NCBI RefSeq assembly: GCF_033297395.1
Contig: NW_027041824.1
Span: 2,013,687 to 2,077,686 of the forward strand
Reading direction: 5' to 3'
DNA from: Canariomyces notabilis
Taxonomy: Eukaryota; Ascomycota; Sordariomycetes; Sordariales; Chaetomiaceae
Length of the DNA stretch: 64,000 nt
Part shown: one piece after another, positions 23,791 to 35,336 of the stretch
How the letters are laid out: each line of letters opens with the position of its first letter
Position numbering within the stretch: the first letter of the stretch is position 1
Program-made: the position numbers and the translations under genes
Notes under the pieces: generated by a model
The model's input: the letters and a program-made list of their open reading frames with translations, nothing else
What the model was told of the DNA's origin: nothing
Database searches by the model: none

Positions 23791-24300
23791 ATGTTCTTAC
23801 CTTGGTAATTCTGTATACCTTGGCATAACTGCTCTCTCACAATATACTGTACAAAATAAGGCTTCAGTGATTTCAGCTAGGACGCTGCGTCAGTCCCTCT
23901 GGAAGTACTACCGGTAGGTAACTAGTGTGTAAATCCGGAGAATTTCATCCTAACTCTCAAACTTCTATTTGCAGGCAATTAGCTGATGGAGGCACGCCTC
24001 CAGTGCTAACTGCTAATTACGTACTTCGTAGTGTACGGATAGATGCCGGGCGGAAACCCGGGCTAAGTCGCCGACGATGTTCAGGGTTTCCACCCATGCA
24101 CCACCTCGCGCACTTGACGCCCCGTCATTCTGCAAGCCAAAGGGGAAGTTTTCTACAACTTTCGAGCTTGGTTGAGTTTACATAGAAAGCGAAATCATAC
24201 TTGTCGCCTTCTACCTTCTTACACTTCATTAGCACACTCCAGATTCTGCTCGGATTTGTGTTCCAAAGCGAAGAAGTTATTGAGGTGGTGACGGCGGAAA

Positions 24301-24322
24301 GTATGTACTGTACAGTACATAC
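24301..24322. repeat. 22-bp perfect palindrome
   Basis: The sequence reads identically on both strands over 22 nt. It is centred on TGTACA and flanked by GTATGTAC on the left and GTACATAC on the right. It could form a cruciform or an RNA hairpin. It lies in a gene-poor stretch. Confidence 0.85.
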
Positions 24323-26489
24323 ATGTAATGTAAATTTCATACACATCCACAGATGGCTCGCGGTATTATACGACCTGGCGCTTCACGTCCTGTTCCCGAT
24401 ATCAACTTTTGTCCTGCTTTTTGTGAGATGGCACATGTCGGAGGTGCCCTCCCACCAGAATGGAATTCTGCGCGCAACAAATAAGGCCCCTAACCATAAT
24501 GCTTGAGTAGTCGAACTAGTGTAAGTGACAGCCTTCATCATAACGTTAGTTACCTGCGGTTGCTGGACTTCCACCGGAATGACCAGGTCTAGGCTTGGGG
24601 CCGGCCTTGGCATCCCGGTATGTGATTAACCGGGCCTTCTCACCATCGCAATGCTCTCCGGCCCGGGTTTTGTTGAAGATCAAGTTCTACGTGTAACACT
24701 TAAGTACGTACACTTATGTATTCCGTTATTCTGCTCTACGGCGCGGCAACCGTCGATCAGGAAATTCCAGAAGCAAAGCTTCTTTCACAGAGGGATTGAG
24801 GCGTCAGCCGCCCGATGAGCGGAGCGGCAGAACGGCTCCCTTCGAGACGCAATTGGATCGCCATTTTGCCGGAGGCTCTGACGACTACTTCGCGAAGCTG
24901 TGTGCCCTAGGCGCAGATGGTTGATGTTGAGAGAACGCCACTGTCCCAACGAACTCTCGCCAGTCGGACGTCTCACCAGCCGGACGCAATGTTTCGGGCT
25001 TCGTGGTTTCCTTCGTTTGTATATATGATGTTCACTCTTCTCACCCCTTACGGTACGCTTACTGTAGCGACTCAGCGGCGAGGTAGTGGATGTAGTGATG
25101 ATGCAATCCGGGTCACCACCGCCCGAGACAGAGGACCCTTTTCGGGTTGTCTGCATGCGCATCGAAATCGGGGACACTCATTCCACAACTTGCCTCGTCA
25201 TCCTCGGTTTCCGTGTAACCACATCGAACTGAATAGCGGCCTTGGATTCGGAGCCGGTTAGGCGGCTGGTGTGGACATACTACAGCAGTCGGTCCACTTC
25301 CCCTATGCCGTACTGTATGCCGGGCTCGGGGGTTTCTGTTGCCAATGCCGACTTCGGCAAGCCGCAGCCACAAATGTTTCGGCACTGCATGACGCAACCG
25401 AGCCGCGTCGTTGCCGCTTCCGATTTCTTTTCTTTTCTTTTTCTGCCCGCCGCCCGCATCAAGGCGGCTGCAACGCCGCCGGTCTGTCTTGCGTTAGCCT
25501 TCCACGGCAACGTCAAGCTGCCGGAGGGTTGACAGTCCAATGTGTCCTCTTCAAACCCCCACCAACTGCCGTAAACCATTTTGATGTAACCGCGTCATGG
25601 CAAGCGTGGGCGTGCATCCGCCTGCGTGACGATGGCTCTATCGCGGGAGGCCCTGCATCGGAAAGGCAGTTTCCCTATGGTGGGCAAGGTGTCATCGGCG
25701 CGTGTGCGCATATTGGCCTGATGTCCTGGACCTTCGGGTGCCACATCCGGCCTGCCCGTCCATGTATATACAATGCTTGCTTCATGGCGACAGAGCAAAC
25801 TATGAACTTGGGGAGGGAAAGACGGGCATCCGAGGCTGTGAAGGTTCCGTCTGCTCTGGCTTTGCCGCTTTTTCCCAAGCAAGGATGGGCTGATTCTCTC
25901 TAGATATCTCTATCCCGCTCGGGATAACTGTGCTGGTATTGTACTTCTAGTTGTCAGTGACTTGCCTGGTACGTGCGCGTCTGAACCGCTAACACGATAT
26001 GTGGCATCTTCTCCGCACCATATAGTACACCTCCTCACACTCAGGTCTTCGCTCCTCTTCCCCCTCATCTCACCAACCCACCGTCCCGTCACCATGCCCC
26101 ACGTCTGTCACCCAGGAGGTGACGAGACCTGAGTGGTCCGCTGCTGGATGCTGACCGTGAGCCCATGTGCGTGTCCGATCGATCCCACCATCTACTAGCG
26201 CGTTGTGGCACGCTAGGCTGTGGCACAGGCGCGAGTCATATGCTCCAATGCTGGGTAGTAGGTATCCTAATTCGTTGTTGAGTTCGAGACACCACGGACG
26301 GGAGCTGGCAAAGCATGATTTCATGTCAAACCGCATCCGATGGTTCGACAACTGACGCATCAATCGTGAACAGAAGGGTTGATTGGTGCTCCATCAGCCG
26401 CCCTTGTTTTGCCATCAAGGGCGCAGGCTGCAGCTCTAGCTTGACAGACTGCGGGATGGCCGTCCAACAGAGTATCCGTAGAGTAGAGG

Positions 26490-26503
26490 TACAGTACAGT
26501 ACA
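26490..26503. repeat. Short (AGTAC)n run
   Basis: GTACAGTACAGTAC, nearly three units of the same pentamer that is expanded at 35286-35320. Confidence 0.6.
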
Positions 26504-27426
26504 CCCATACATTAAACGCAAGAGCGGCACCCCACCATCTCACAGTCCTGCAGGGCAAGCAGACGCAGGTCCGAGAGGAAGGGGTTAAGCGCGGCGGCTC
26601 TCATAGAGGGGTGTGCATGCGCGCGGTGGGAGGAGGGGTGCAGGATCTGTATGTACAGTCCCCCTTTTTTGTTCGTTAGCGTGGTACATGCGGTGGATCT
26701 AGATAAGAAAAGGGAAAAGTGAGGTCCAGGTTGAAGATCCAGGGTGGAAAAGTCGAAGGTTATGTAAGCCCGGAAAGGATTCGTGGGCCAGATGCGCGTG
26801 GTTCGATTGGCCAAAGTTCCTGTATCTCTGGGTTGTGGTTGGGTGGAAAAAATGGGGCAAGTTCCGCGCTAACAAACAAACAAAGGTTGAACTGTATGTA
26901 TGTACAGTACCCTCCGCCGGACGCACCCTCCAGGGGCGGATCAGGAAGCCTGGTTCTTGGAGGAGGGGCTGGTTGGGCTATGTGCGACTCTAATAAGCGT
27001 TAGTGGCTTTAGAGCGATGCAGATGAACGATTCTGGTTGAACGAGTCTTTTCAACAGATGACCATGCGTGCTTAGCGTATCGCCCGTAAATCGTGGTATC
27101 ATGGCTACACTGGAGCTGGGTTGTCGGCGTCGCGTGCCCTTGTGAGGTTTCTGGTAATGGTAGGCGTCATTGCACACGCAGTTTCAGCAGTCCCGTCGCT
27201 GGCCTGTTCGAGCTTTAAAGTCAGCGTGGGATGAGCGAGGTGCGCTGGGAAGTAAGAAAACATAACTAAACTCGAACTAAACCATACACACCTAATCAAC
27301 CGAAATGAAATGTATCAGCAGCACAGTTCTTTTATGAAACTGATGCGTGCCAGTCGGTGCCAGCTTGGCCTTTGCAAATACCAGTGGCCCAGTAGGTACT
27401 GTACTTATGTTTGGCGAAGCTAAGAT

Positions 27427-27445
27427 AGGTAAGGTACCTTAGCTT
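27427..27445. repeat. TAAGGTACCTTA palindrome
   Basis: A 12-bp perfect palindrome (TAAGGTACCTTA) flanked by further complementary bases. Related words (TACCTAGGTAC, CCTAAGGTA) recur at 12000, 22435, 28235 and 54847. Confidence 0.6.
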
Positions 27446-28227
27446 TTCTCCCCCACACCCTTTTACCCGAGCAAGCCGAGTTGTGATTGTAGGAGGATCT
27501 CGGGGGAAATACCAAAAAGAGGAGAAAGGAAACGGTTTGGTTGCAGTTGATCCTGCAGACTCTTCAAACTGGTGAACCAACCTACTGTAGAGTGGGCTGC
27601 TACCTGAAGCGCATACCGCAAATGCCAGGGCAACGGTAACTTGAAATTGATGTAGAAGTTCCAGCCTACATGGCTGGCCATGTCCAGGTCTTTAGGTTGC
27701 AGTAGGGTGAGTATTGGAGGCGCGAGCATGAGAGGGTTGCTCTTCTCGAGACCAGCGTCTGTTGATCCGGGCATTTCTCGCGTACCGTACCCGCCAGGGT
27801 AACTAATTACGTTGTGTGAGCCGGCGATTTGAGCGTTTGATCGACAAAAGACCTTGGAGCTTATCCTCAACGCTGAGATGCCTCGCTATGCGCCCGATCT
27901 AACTGGAGTGGTTGTAATTACCCAGGTAGGCTATGGCTGGAATACGCGTGCAGGCAGGAGAAAAAGTGACATTCTTCGCTTGCTTGGCGGCCTACAATGA
28001 GGTGGTTGACCTCGGAGATGGCAAGTGCAACTGTTACCTGGTATCTTGTGCTCCCGGAAAAGGCCACCAGGTCACAACTGCCCGATGTGGACCTGTAGGC
28101 TTCCTCCTCCATCCTCTCATGCGGGCGGGTGACCAATCGCATTAGCATATTACATCCTCGATACTTCTGAAATTGCACGGACTGGCCGAGCAATGAGTTC
28201 TAAAAAGTGCTTCTGGGTTCCAACTGC

Positions 28228-28250
28228 ATAAGGTACCTAGGTACTTCGTA
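28228..28250. repeat. GTACCTAGGTAC palindrome
   Basis: A 12-bp perfect palindrome in noncoding DNA, of the same family as the element at 27427 and the pair at 54847-54872. Confidence 0.6.
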
Positions 28251-29583
28251 TTGAGATGTCTCTAGCGTGATTCACGGCCTTAGATTATTTTACATAGAAA
28301 CAGATTCTGTGCAAAATGGAGCTGAAACAATGTCATCCGCTCTGGGATGTTGATGAAGGGCTGGCTTCAGAGTTTGGTGGATGGTCTGAAATAACAAAGC
28401 CCCAACGTGGAGAGCTACATAGCACGCAACGTTTCGGAGTCCTGACCTCTCAGGAGGACGGAAGCAACGGGTTAGGTTCCATGACATACTCGCAGCTGCC
28501 ACTAACTGCTGCCAGTAAGTGCATGTGTGTGCCTAGGTTCTCGAGGGGTCTTAAGTACCTTCCCACCCGACATAGTTGCTCACCTTCTCTTTCTGCAATG
28601 TCTGCGCCGGGCAATGGATAGGTCGCGGATGTTTGTGCGTTATGGCTATGCTGAATTATAACCTTGTTTTGTAGGTAACTTTAGTGTAGACTTGGCTCGT
28701 GAAAAAAATGCTGTGTCACCTGAGGCCATCCATCCTCGCTGACCAAAAACCAGATCCGATACACAGCATCTTGCAGCCCTTTACAAACGCACGATGGCGT
28801 GCATTCGTCTGCTGTGCTACCCGCTAGCGGAAAGGATCGGCGCCCGCTTCCACATTATAGCCCGATTTGGATGTCTTCCTGTTCCTGATTGGTCAGTTGA
28901 CCGCATTGTCGACGATCGGCCGATGCCGCTAACTTCCAGGTCCAAGCCGTCCATTGACGTCCGTGGCTAGGAAGATGGTACCTTAGTTATATTGCCGTCA
29001 GTCTATCTCTGTATGGCTGTTTCTAACGGAGCGACCTGAATCTATGTACTTGTACTGCAACGCCTCCTAACCGTCCTGTCACTTTCTGTCCACGAACGCA
29101 CCTTTCCGTTAACCTTTTTTTTCCCTGCCTTACTTTTTTTCGAGATCCAAACCCAGTCTATCCCAACATCAATGTCGAGCCCTGGTCTTTATCTTCATTT
29201 TTTGTACCCCCACCGTAAATTGGTCAATAGCATTACGATTTGATATTGTTGTCTCCTTTGGTGAGACAGCCGATCCCTTCGTGACGGAGTTGAACGCAGG
29301 AAGAAACCAAGAAAATACCTGGCCAAGCCCCTGGATGCCTCCAATTCAGTGTCCTTTAGGGTGATAATAAGGGAAGAGAGGTGCCATCTGATTACCCTAG
29401 ATGTCTTCCCAAGCAGGCAGAGTTCTGTTTACCTCCGCCCCTGTAGCGTCCGGTCCGTGGAAATGCCGCAAGGAAATTCACACCGTTCCGCGTTAGTCGT
29501 AACCTTCGTTGCACTTCGTGACCGTTGTTTCCTCCTCTTTCATGGCCACTCTACCATGACATGACAATATAAATCTCAGGCAG

Positions 29584-31359
29584 TCAGCTTGCTGTACGTG
29601 GCCCCTCAGGTGTCGTGAGCCGAAGAACATCCACGGCAACCGCACACCCACTGAACTTTTGTTTCTCGGGCGACACGACAAGACGCTGGGCCTGTGTTGA
29701 GCGAGACCGGCGTATCGAGTTAGGAAGCTCTGGTCCAGATGGTGTCGTCAAGCTCTGACTGGGAGGAGGCTTCTCCTGCAGCCGAAACGTGTTGTGCACG
29801 TCGCCGTCTTCTCGGCTTCCCCATGATGTCTGCCAGCTGGTTAGAAAACTAAAAAAAAATGCACTCCCATATTGAAGTCGGGCAGGCGGAATTGGGGCAC
29901 TCATTAATGTACCTCTTTAAGCGTGAAGAAGGCATAGAGCTTGATCAAGCCGTGAAAATAACCAAACAGGATGGATACCGGCAAGAACACGAGGTCACTC
30001 GGATTTTTGCGAAAGAGTCCAAGCAGTTTGACTACTTTGGTAAAACCAAACATGAATATAATCTCGGCCGTGAGCAAAAAGTAGCGGCTCCTGAACTCCC
30101 AGTTTTCCGTACCCCACCAGCATGAGCAGAGCAGGAGGGGGTCGACCACGAAGGCCAGCGACGTAAACGTGGTCAAGTGCAGTGCATAAGTGCACCAGGG
30201 CTGTTGTCTGTCATTGAGAGTACTGTAAGTAAATGGTCCGGACTCATAGAAATGGGGGGGGGGGGGCCGCGAGAAAGGGGCTGGCATACGTCCACACATA
30301 TCTGTCGTGCACAAGACTAGTCCAGTTGCTCCTCCAGTTGCTCCTCGCCCAGCGTGAGCATTGGTAGAGGAACTTTATGCTGTTTTCCAGAGTTGTCTCA
30401 ATCTCGCACTCGGGCTCGTACTGAATCCATGTCTTCCACTGATGGGCCACCAGCCACCGCGTCACAAAGTTGTCGTCGTCGGCATTGAGTATGTACCGAC
30501 CCCATTTCTCGTTCTTGAAACTCCCCAAGAAGTTGTAGCTCTTGAGGATCTCGGTCCGGTAGGCGCCAGTGCGACCAGACATGCACGATGTTCCACCGTC
30601 GATGTTGTGGGTGGCTGAGATCTCAAAATTCCGCCGTTCGATGTAGGCGGCACCGAGCCAGTTGAAGATGCGAGTCACGACGCCTCCGTCCACGCGCTTC
30701 ACCCTTTGGCAAGTCCCGACTCCGCCGATCTTATCGTCTTCGAACGGGGCGAGCAGCCACGGCATTAGCGTCGACGGCCACTCCACGTCATCGTCGGCCA
30801 TTACGGTTATGGCCGTCTTCACGTGGTCGTCTTCGAGCGCCTTGCAGAGCTGCAGGCGCTTGTTTGCTTTGTCCACGTGCAGAACGTCAATTTCGGTTGG
30901 AGGAGGGCATGCCGGTCCACGCAGCGTCGCAGCCACCCGCCTCAGCGCCTCGTGTTTATTCCACGTGGTCACCAGTACCAGCTTCGCCGGTTTGCAGGCC
31001 AGAATGCTCTCTAGCGAGGGCCGCAGCTCCTCCGGCCTGTTGTGAATGGTGGGTATAACCACTGTGACATCCTCCGAGGTGTACTTTGGTTTCTCCCAGT
31101 TTGGCACCTTGGACTTGTATGTCCAGTGGCTGTAGCAGTGAACGATCAGTCGCACGTAGCGCCAAAGCCTAGATATACAGTTAGCCCAATCCTGGCAAGT
31201 CAGGTGGTGACCATTGAGAGCAGAGACACGCGGCAAACAAGGGCAGGCACGCCATCGCCGTTGAGAGCCATACCAGGTGATAATGTGCAGAATATACCAA
31301 AACCGTGCAGACCAGAGAAAGTCCAGCCTCGGAATCAGCACATCTACCAACCCAGACAT
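29584..31359 (-). CDS. Family 2 polysaccharide synthase (Cps1-like glycosyltransferase)
   Basis: Four exons (31359-31274, 31168-30290, 30207-29913, 29829-29584) give 501 residues. Intron 1 uses donor GTATGG and acceptor ATCTAG with branch GGGCTAAC; intron 2 contains a 13-nt homopolymer; intron 3 ends at CTGGCAG. These junctions restore family sequence: FWYILHIITWLWRYVRL, RYVWTQQPWCTYALH and FTLKETSWGSRED. Membrane segments flank a cytosolic GT-A domain with TVVIPTIHNRPEE, MADDDVEW (D154-156), NADDDNFVTRW (D259-261) and the QxxRW motif QCSRW (Q298-W302). Three hydrophobic segments follow. Processive GT2 synthases of this type (hyaluronan/chitin-synthase-like, Cryptococcus Cps1) make extracellular or wall polysaccharide from UDP-sugars. 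The product here is unknown. ATG 31359 was chosen because upstream in-frame codons lack an ATG. Confidence 0.92.
30254..30266. repeat. 13-nt poly-G (poly-C on the sense strand) tract in a GT2 intron
   Basis: Thirteen consecutive G on the plus strand lie inside intron 2 (30208-30289) of the glycosyltransferase gene. Such runs are prone to length change and to sequencing error. Confidence 0.9.
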
Positions 31360-31625
31360 GCTGAGTTGACCGAAAGGCCCCAATTACCAGCCAAAAGAAA
31401 AGCTGGGTCGGACGACAAGCGGGGAGCGAGAGCGGCGGATATGGAAACCAAGAGAGGGCACGGCCGTGGCATAGGAATAACGGCTGACGTGGGCCGGTTA
31501 AGGGGGTCGCGGATGGGAGGAGAGCCAGTTCGGCGGATGAATTTTGACGGCAGGGCGCTCGTGCATCGGACGCCTCCGAGAGACAGGAGTTACCGTAAGC
31601 GTGGGCTCCTTGCTCCCTGTAGCGC

Positions 31626-31651
31626 GGAGGGACGGAGGGAGGGACGGAGGG
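31626..31651. repeat. Tandem GGAGGGACGGAG repeat upstream of GT2
   Basis: Two copies of a purine-rich 11-12-mer lie about 270 nt upstream of the glycosyltransferase start. On the sense strand they are CT-rich, so they could be part of its promoter. Confidence 0.55.
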
Positions 31652-33052
31652 AAGAGCGTGGAGTTTCTGGCTTAGATAATAGCAAAGGCTGAAATCAAGC
31701 AAGAACGACCGATACAGGCTACCTCTGCCCGGCACGACGGCGAGGGCGTTTGGCCGCCGGCGAGCTAGCACCAGGGAGGAGTGACGAAAACCAGACGACT
31801 AGCACGTCAAGGAAACAAAGCCATTGCAAGGACCGATTGGCCTCAAGATAACAATGACGGAAAGAAGAATACGAAAAATAAAGAGAGAAATCGGGGGACC
31901 GCAGAGATATCCTCAGGGTCCAGACTCGGGGAGGGAGGGCCGAGATATATAGTAGGCTCGTGGAACGAAAAGAGACGTATCTACCTGACTTATGTACTCA
32001 GGTAGGTACGGTGCATGGCAGCTACCACCTTGGTAGCAGAAAAGGTACAGTTCTGCTTGGGGGAAGATGAGACAAGCAAAGTACAAGACGTCGGCCGCAA
32101 GACTTTGCGGGTACAGACGTTTCTTCGTTCCCTTCCGTGCATGTTGTACCCCATACATAGCCGGCCGAATGTGTAGAGGCAATCTTGAAGGATGCAGTCG
32201 TACTGGTGCATGTACAGCCCGAGCCGCGCCCCAGTCCATCAACACTGCTCCGCTAGTTAGTGTGTCTCTTGCTTTCCCTTCGTATCTTTGTTTAGGTGTG
32301 CTGGATAGGTACGTTCCAGTACCTTCGTCGAGCATACACAAGAAGGGAAAACGTTAGATGACAGGCGAGAAGCGGGTGGTTAGGGCAAGTGCGGGTATGT
32401 ATGTACTCACGCAGTAGACCATGCCCATGTTCACGCATACAACTAAGGTATGTAGCATCCTTCAAGCATTGGTCGCTGAATTGATGCAACAGTTTTTGCT
32501 CGATTCGACGTCGAATCGGGATTGTATAGGGGGGTGTGCCTAAACCAGAGGCTTGCCAAGGCGAATTAGAGCCGTTTGGGAGGGAGGGGTGCGTGCGGCA
32601 AAATGCCCACAAGCTGCAGTTTAATCTTCTCATTTTTATATCCGTTTCTTGGTTTCTTCTTTGCATGCGCTTTTCGACAGTCCATGTCCATCTTGGCTCT
32701 CGCGATTTCGAAGCAGCCTGTCTCGAAGGAGCTATGCTACTTCCCGCATGGAAAGTTTGTCACGACTTCTATGGTCTCCCGTCGAGGCACGCCTCCAGCG
32801 CCATCGTAGATACCTATCGTACGGTATGCATAGGTATATAGCGAGGAAACGTGAATTCGATCATGTCTACCCGAGGCAAACACCGGTATGTACTGTGCCT
32901 ACTGTAGACTGAATACCTTATACATACGAAGTAGAGCTGCAGCTGGAGAGGCATTGCACCACCACCCCACCAAATCGCCGAGTGAATGAGGTTTAAGTTG
33001 GATTGCGGAGTCATGTTAGGGTCCACCATCACGATTACCACAGTCACTCAAG

Positions 33053-33104
33053 CAGGTACTGTATGTATGTACAATACAGTACAGTACTGTACCTTAGGTG
33101 AGCT
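33053..33104. repeat. GTAC palindrome cluster
   Basis: Contains GTACTGTATGTATGTAC, ACAGTACAGTACTGTACC and CCTTAGG-type words in tandem. It can fold on itself in several registers. It is noncoding. Confidence 0.65.
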
Positions 33105-35274
33105 ACCTTAGCCACTATTCCTATGTATGTACCTCGAAGTACAGCACCCAGCAAGCAACTTGAAAACATTCAGGAAGGCGTTCTTGAGGCGGAAATCACG
33201 CCTAGCCTATGCTCCATGAGTCTCCCACATCCAGGCCGTCTCTGATGACGGCCTAGATCTCTGCCGGCGACCCATTGTGCGTGTGCTTGCAGATTTCCTT
33301 AGCAATCGTTTTCCCGCGTACTGCCTGCTGGCAGCGCCCAACAAGAGCTATCACATGGAAACCAGTCCTGGCTAGGTAATTGGTTTGTCGCCAGCCTCTC
33401 GCTAGCCAGCAGTGGAATTCGCTGCGCTAATGACTGCGCGTAGACATCTCACGAGTGGACACGACACAATCGCCATCGGACGGGATCGCGGCTCACAAGA
33501 TGCGGAGATCGGTGTTGGGGCCGATTTAGTGGAATTTTGGGGCTTCTTGGCACCACCTCAACGGCCCTGCTGACAACAGCTGCGCAACAATACTGGGGTA
33601 ATGTTCGTACCTTCCTTACTAGGTTGTCAGCCAGTCCTAGTCCTAAAAGTACCTTAACTTACCGTAGGTATTGGACAGTACATTACCGTCACTGTGCTCG
33701 ATGCGATGTGTACCCCAGCAATTGGAGCTGCTTTCCGTACTTGAACTACCTCCGTACGATTCGGGCTGAATTGTAAGAATGGCAATCGCTCAAGGAAAAG
33801 GAAAGCCTTCCCGCTCGACGTGGCTTTCGCGCATCCCTGTCCAGGGTCCCCGGTAAGCTTGAACGGAAGAGAGTGCCCACCCCTTTTTCGGCACAATCCC
33901 GCCTCGGGTTGGGTCCACGGAAGGAACAAACGTTTTCAGAAGATGGAATTGCGCTCAAGGTAATTACTGAAGGGCAGCCATTCTGTGGGCTGAGACTACC
34001 AAAGCAATCCATGGACTGCGAACGGGCATATCCGGCCGAGCCCATTTGAAGAGTGCATGGAAGCTTGGGGCTCTGTTAACTGCTGCTACGTTAACGGCTG
34101 GGAAGCCATCCATACCATGGACCAATAACTCCCTGATAGGGAGAACTTCGTACAGCACCTAGGATGCTGTGTCTGGAGTCTGAACCGTCAACTTTGGGCC
34201 CCGGCTTAGTATTGTACATCAAGTACATACCCGCACAATATAGCGCAAGACGGCCGCTCAGACTGCTTCAAAGACCATCAACACCATGAACCAGAAAAGG
34301 CCCCTGAGGGGCTCAGCGTGGTTCCCGCCCGGGCATATCGACTAATCGGGCCTTGTACGGGATCTCTACCCGTTTTAAATATGAGAGTGGTTTGACCCAC
34401 CTAACTGTGAGGGAGCAAGTCGTTTTGTGACTTTGTCCGCGGGCAGGATCGTTAGATGAAGGTTTTGTGAGATTGCAAGGGACCTGCAAGACTTCGGTGT
34501 GCCAGGAACGTCAAGATTGGCTCGTCTCTTGGCATGCTGGGACTGCTAACGGACGCGAAGGACCTCGCCGCACGACACAGACTGTGATGCGCTAATACCC
34601 CACGGCCGGTCTGCGCTCGCAATGACCAATACAACAACAGTGCAATCGCATAAGTTAGTTCTCATTCAGCAGCATTTGTGTGTTCATCCCAGCGAACCGC
34701 TGCCGAGCCAGAGGAATGTGAAATAGCCATATGCATGAAGTATCGTAAGAGCGCCGCCCACGCCGTTGCTCTACCTGGACAAGACGGCTCGGGGCTTGAG
34801 GATTGTTGAAGTGAATCACCAAAACCCACCTCTTCCTGCAGTAGGTACACTGTACCTGAGATCGAGGATCTCACAAATGTTAACGGCAGGCCGAAACCCG
34901 GCACACCGTGGGCTCCGGGGATAATGTTGACTCGGGCCATATTTTCGGCTAGCCCAGCCGACCCTGCCATCGGCTGAGGTGAGGAGTAGACCAGCCGAGA
35001 CCAGCGAAGGATCAGACAAGTCTCTGGCAACAGTTTTCCAGGTTGGTTTGTTGAGAAAAGGAGATTCATTACATACAATACCTTACATATTTATGTATTG
35101 TACAGTACCTCCGTGGTTTCCAGGCTGCTGTACGGAGTACTTCGTAAGCGTTGGACTTATGGAACATAATCTACATGAAATCGTTTACCTCTATACGTAT
35201 AGAGCGTACGTAACTGAATGAAATGCCGCACCGGAGGCTCGCTTCGAAGCCAACGTAAGGTTCCTCTGTACCTG

Positions 35275-35336
35275 GATGTACGTGCAGTACAGTACATACA
35301 AGTACAGTACAGTACAGTACAATACGGAGTACATGT
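35275..35336. repeat. (AGTAC)n microsatellite inside a GTAC-rich cluster
   Basis: Two units of AGTAC at 35286-35295, four uninterrupted units at 35301-35320, then ATACGGAGTACATG. Because each unit contains the palindrome GTAC, the array can pair with itself in many ways. Confidence 0.85.

Larger units (their letters stand above)
21297..29583. other. 8.3-kb gene-poor intergenic region
   Basis: No frame here has a recognisable domain or sustained coding pattern. The longest candidates are 25271-25903 (+, 210 codons) and 27463-27870 (-, 135 codons). Short palindromes built on GTAC or CCTAGG are common: 22430-22450, 23700-23740, 24301-24322, 26490-26503, 26893-26910, 27427-27445 and 28232-28250. 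A CT-rich leader followed by GTCACCATG at 26040-26096 looks like a start region, but the frame closes after 12 codons. No tRNA, rRNA or transposon terminal repeats were recognised. Confidence 0.6.

Noticed and set aside
25271..25903. 210-codon plus-strand frame in the gene-poor region
   Set aside because: The sequence is Cys/Arg/His-rich with no hydrophobic periodicity, no motif and no splice partners. Several overlapping frames on both strands look equally good.
31169..31273. Reading the GT2 gene through its first intron as continuous coding sequence
   Set aside because: The frame stays open, but it inserts 35 unrelated residues between ITW and LWRYVRL. Good donor, branch and acceptor signals are present, so it is called an intron.
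35286..35320. AGTAC repeats as a CRISPR-like array
   Set aside because: Units are 5 nt without spacers, and the genome is fungal. This is a microsatellite.
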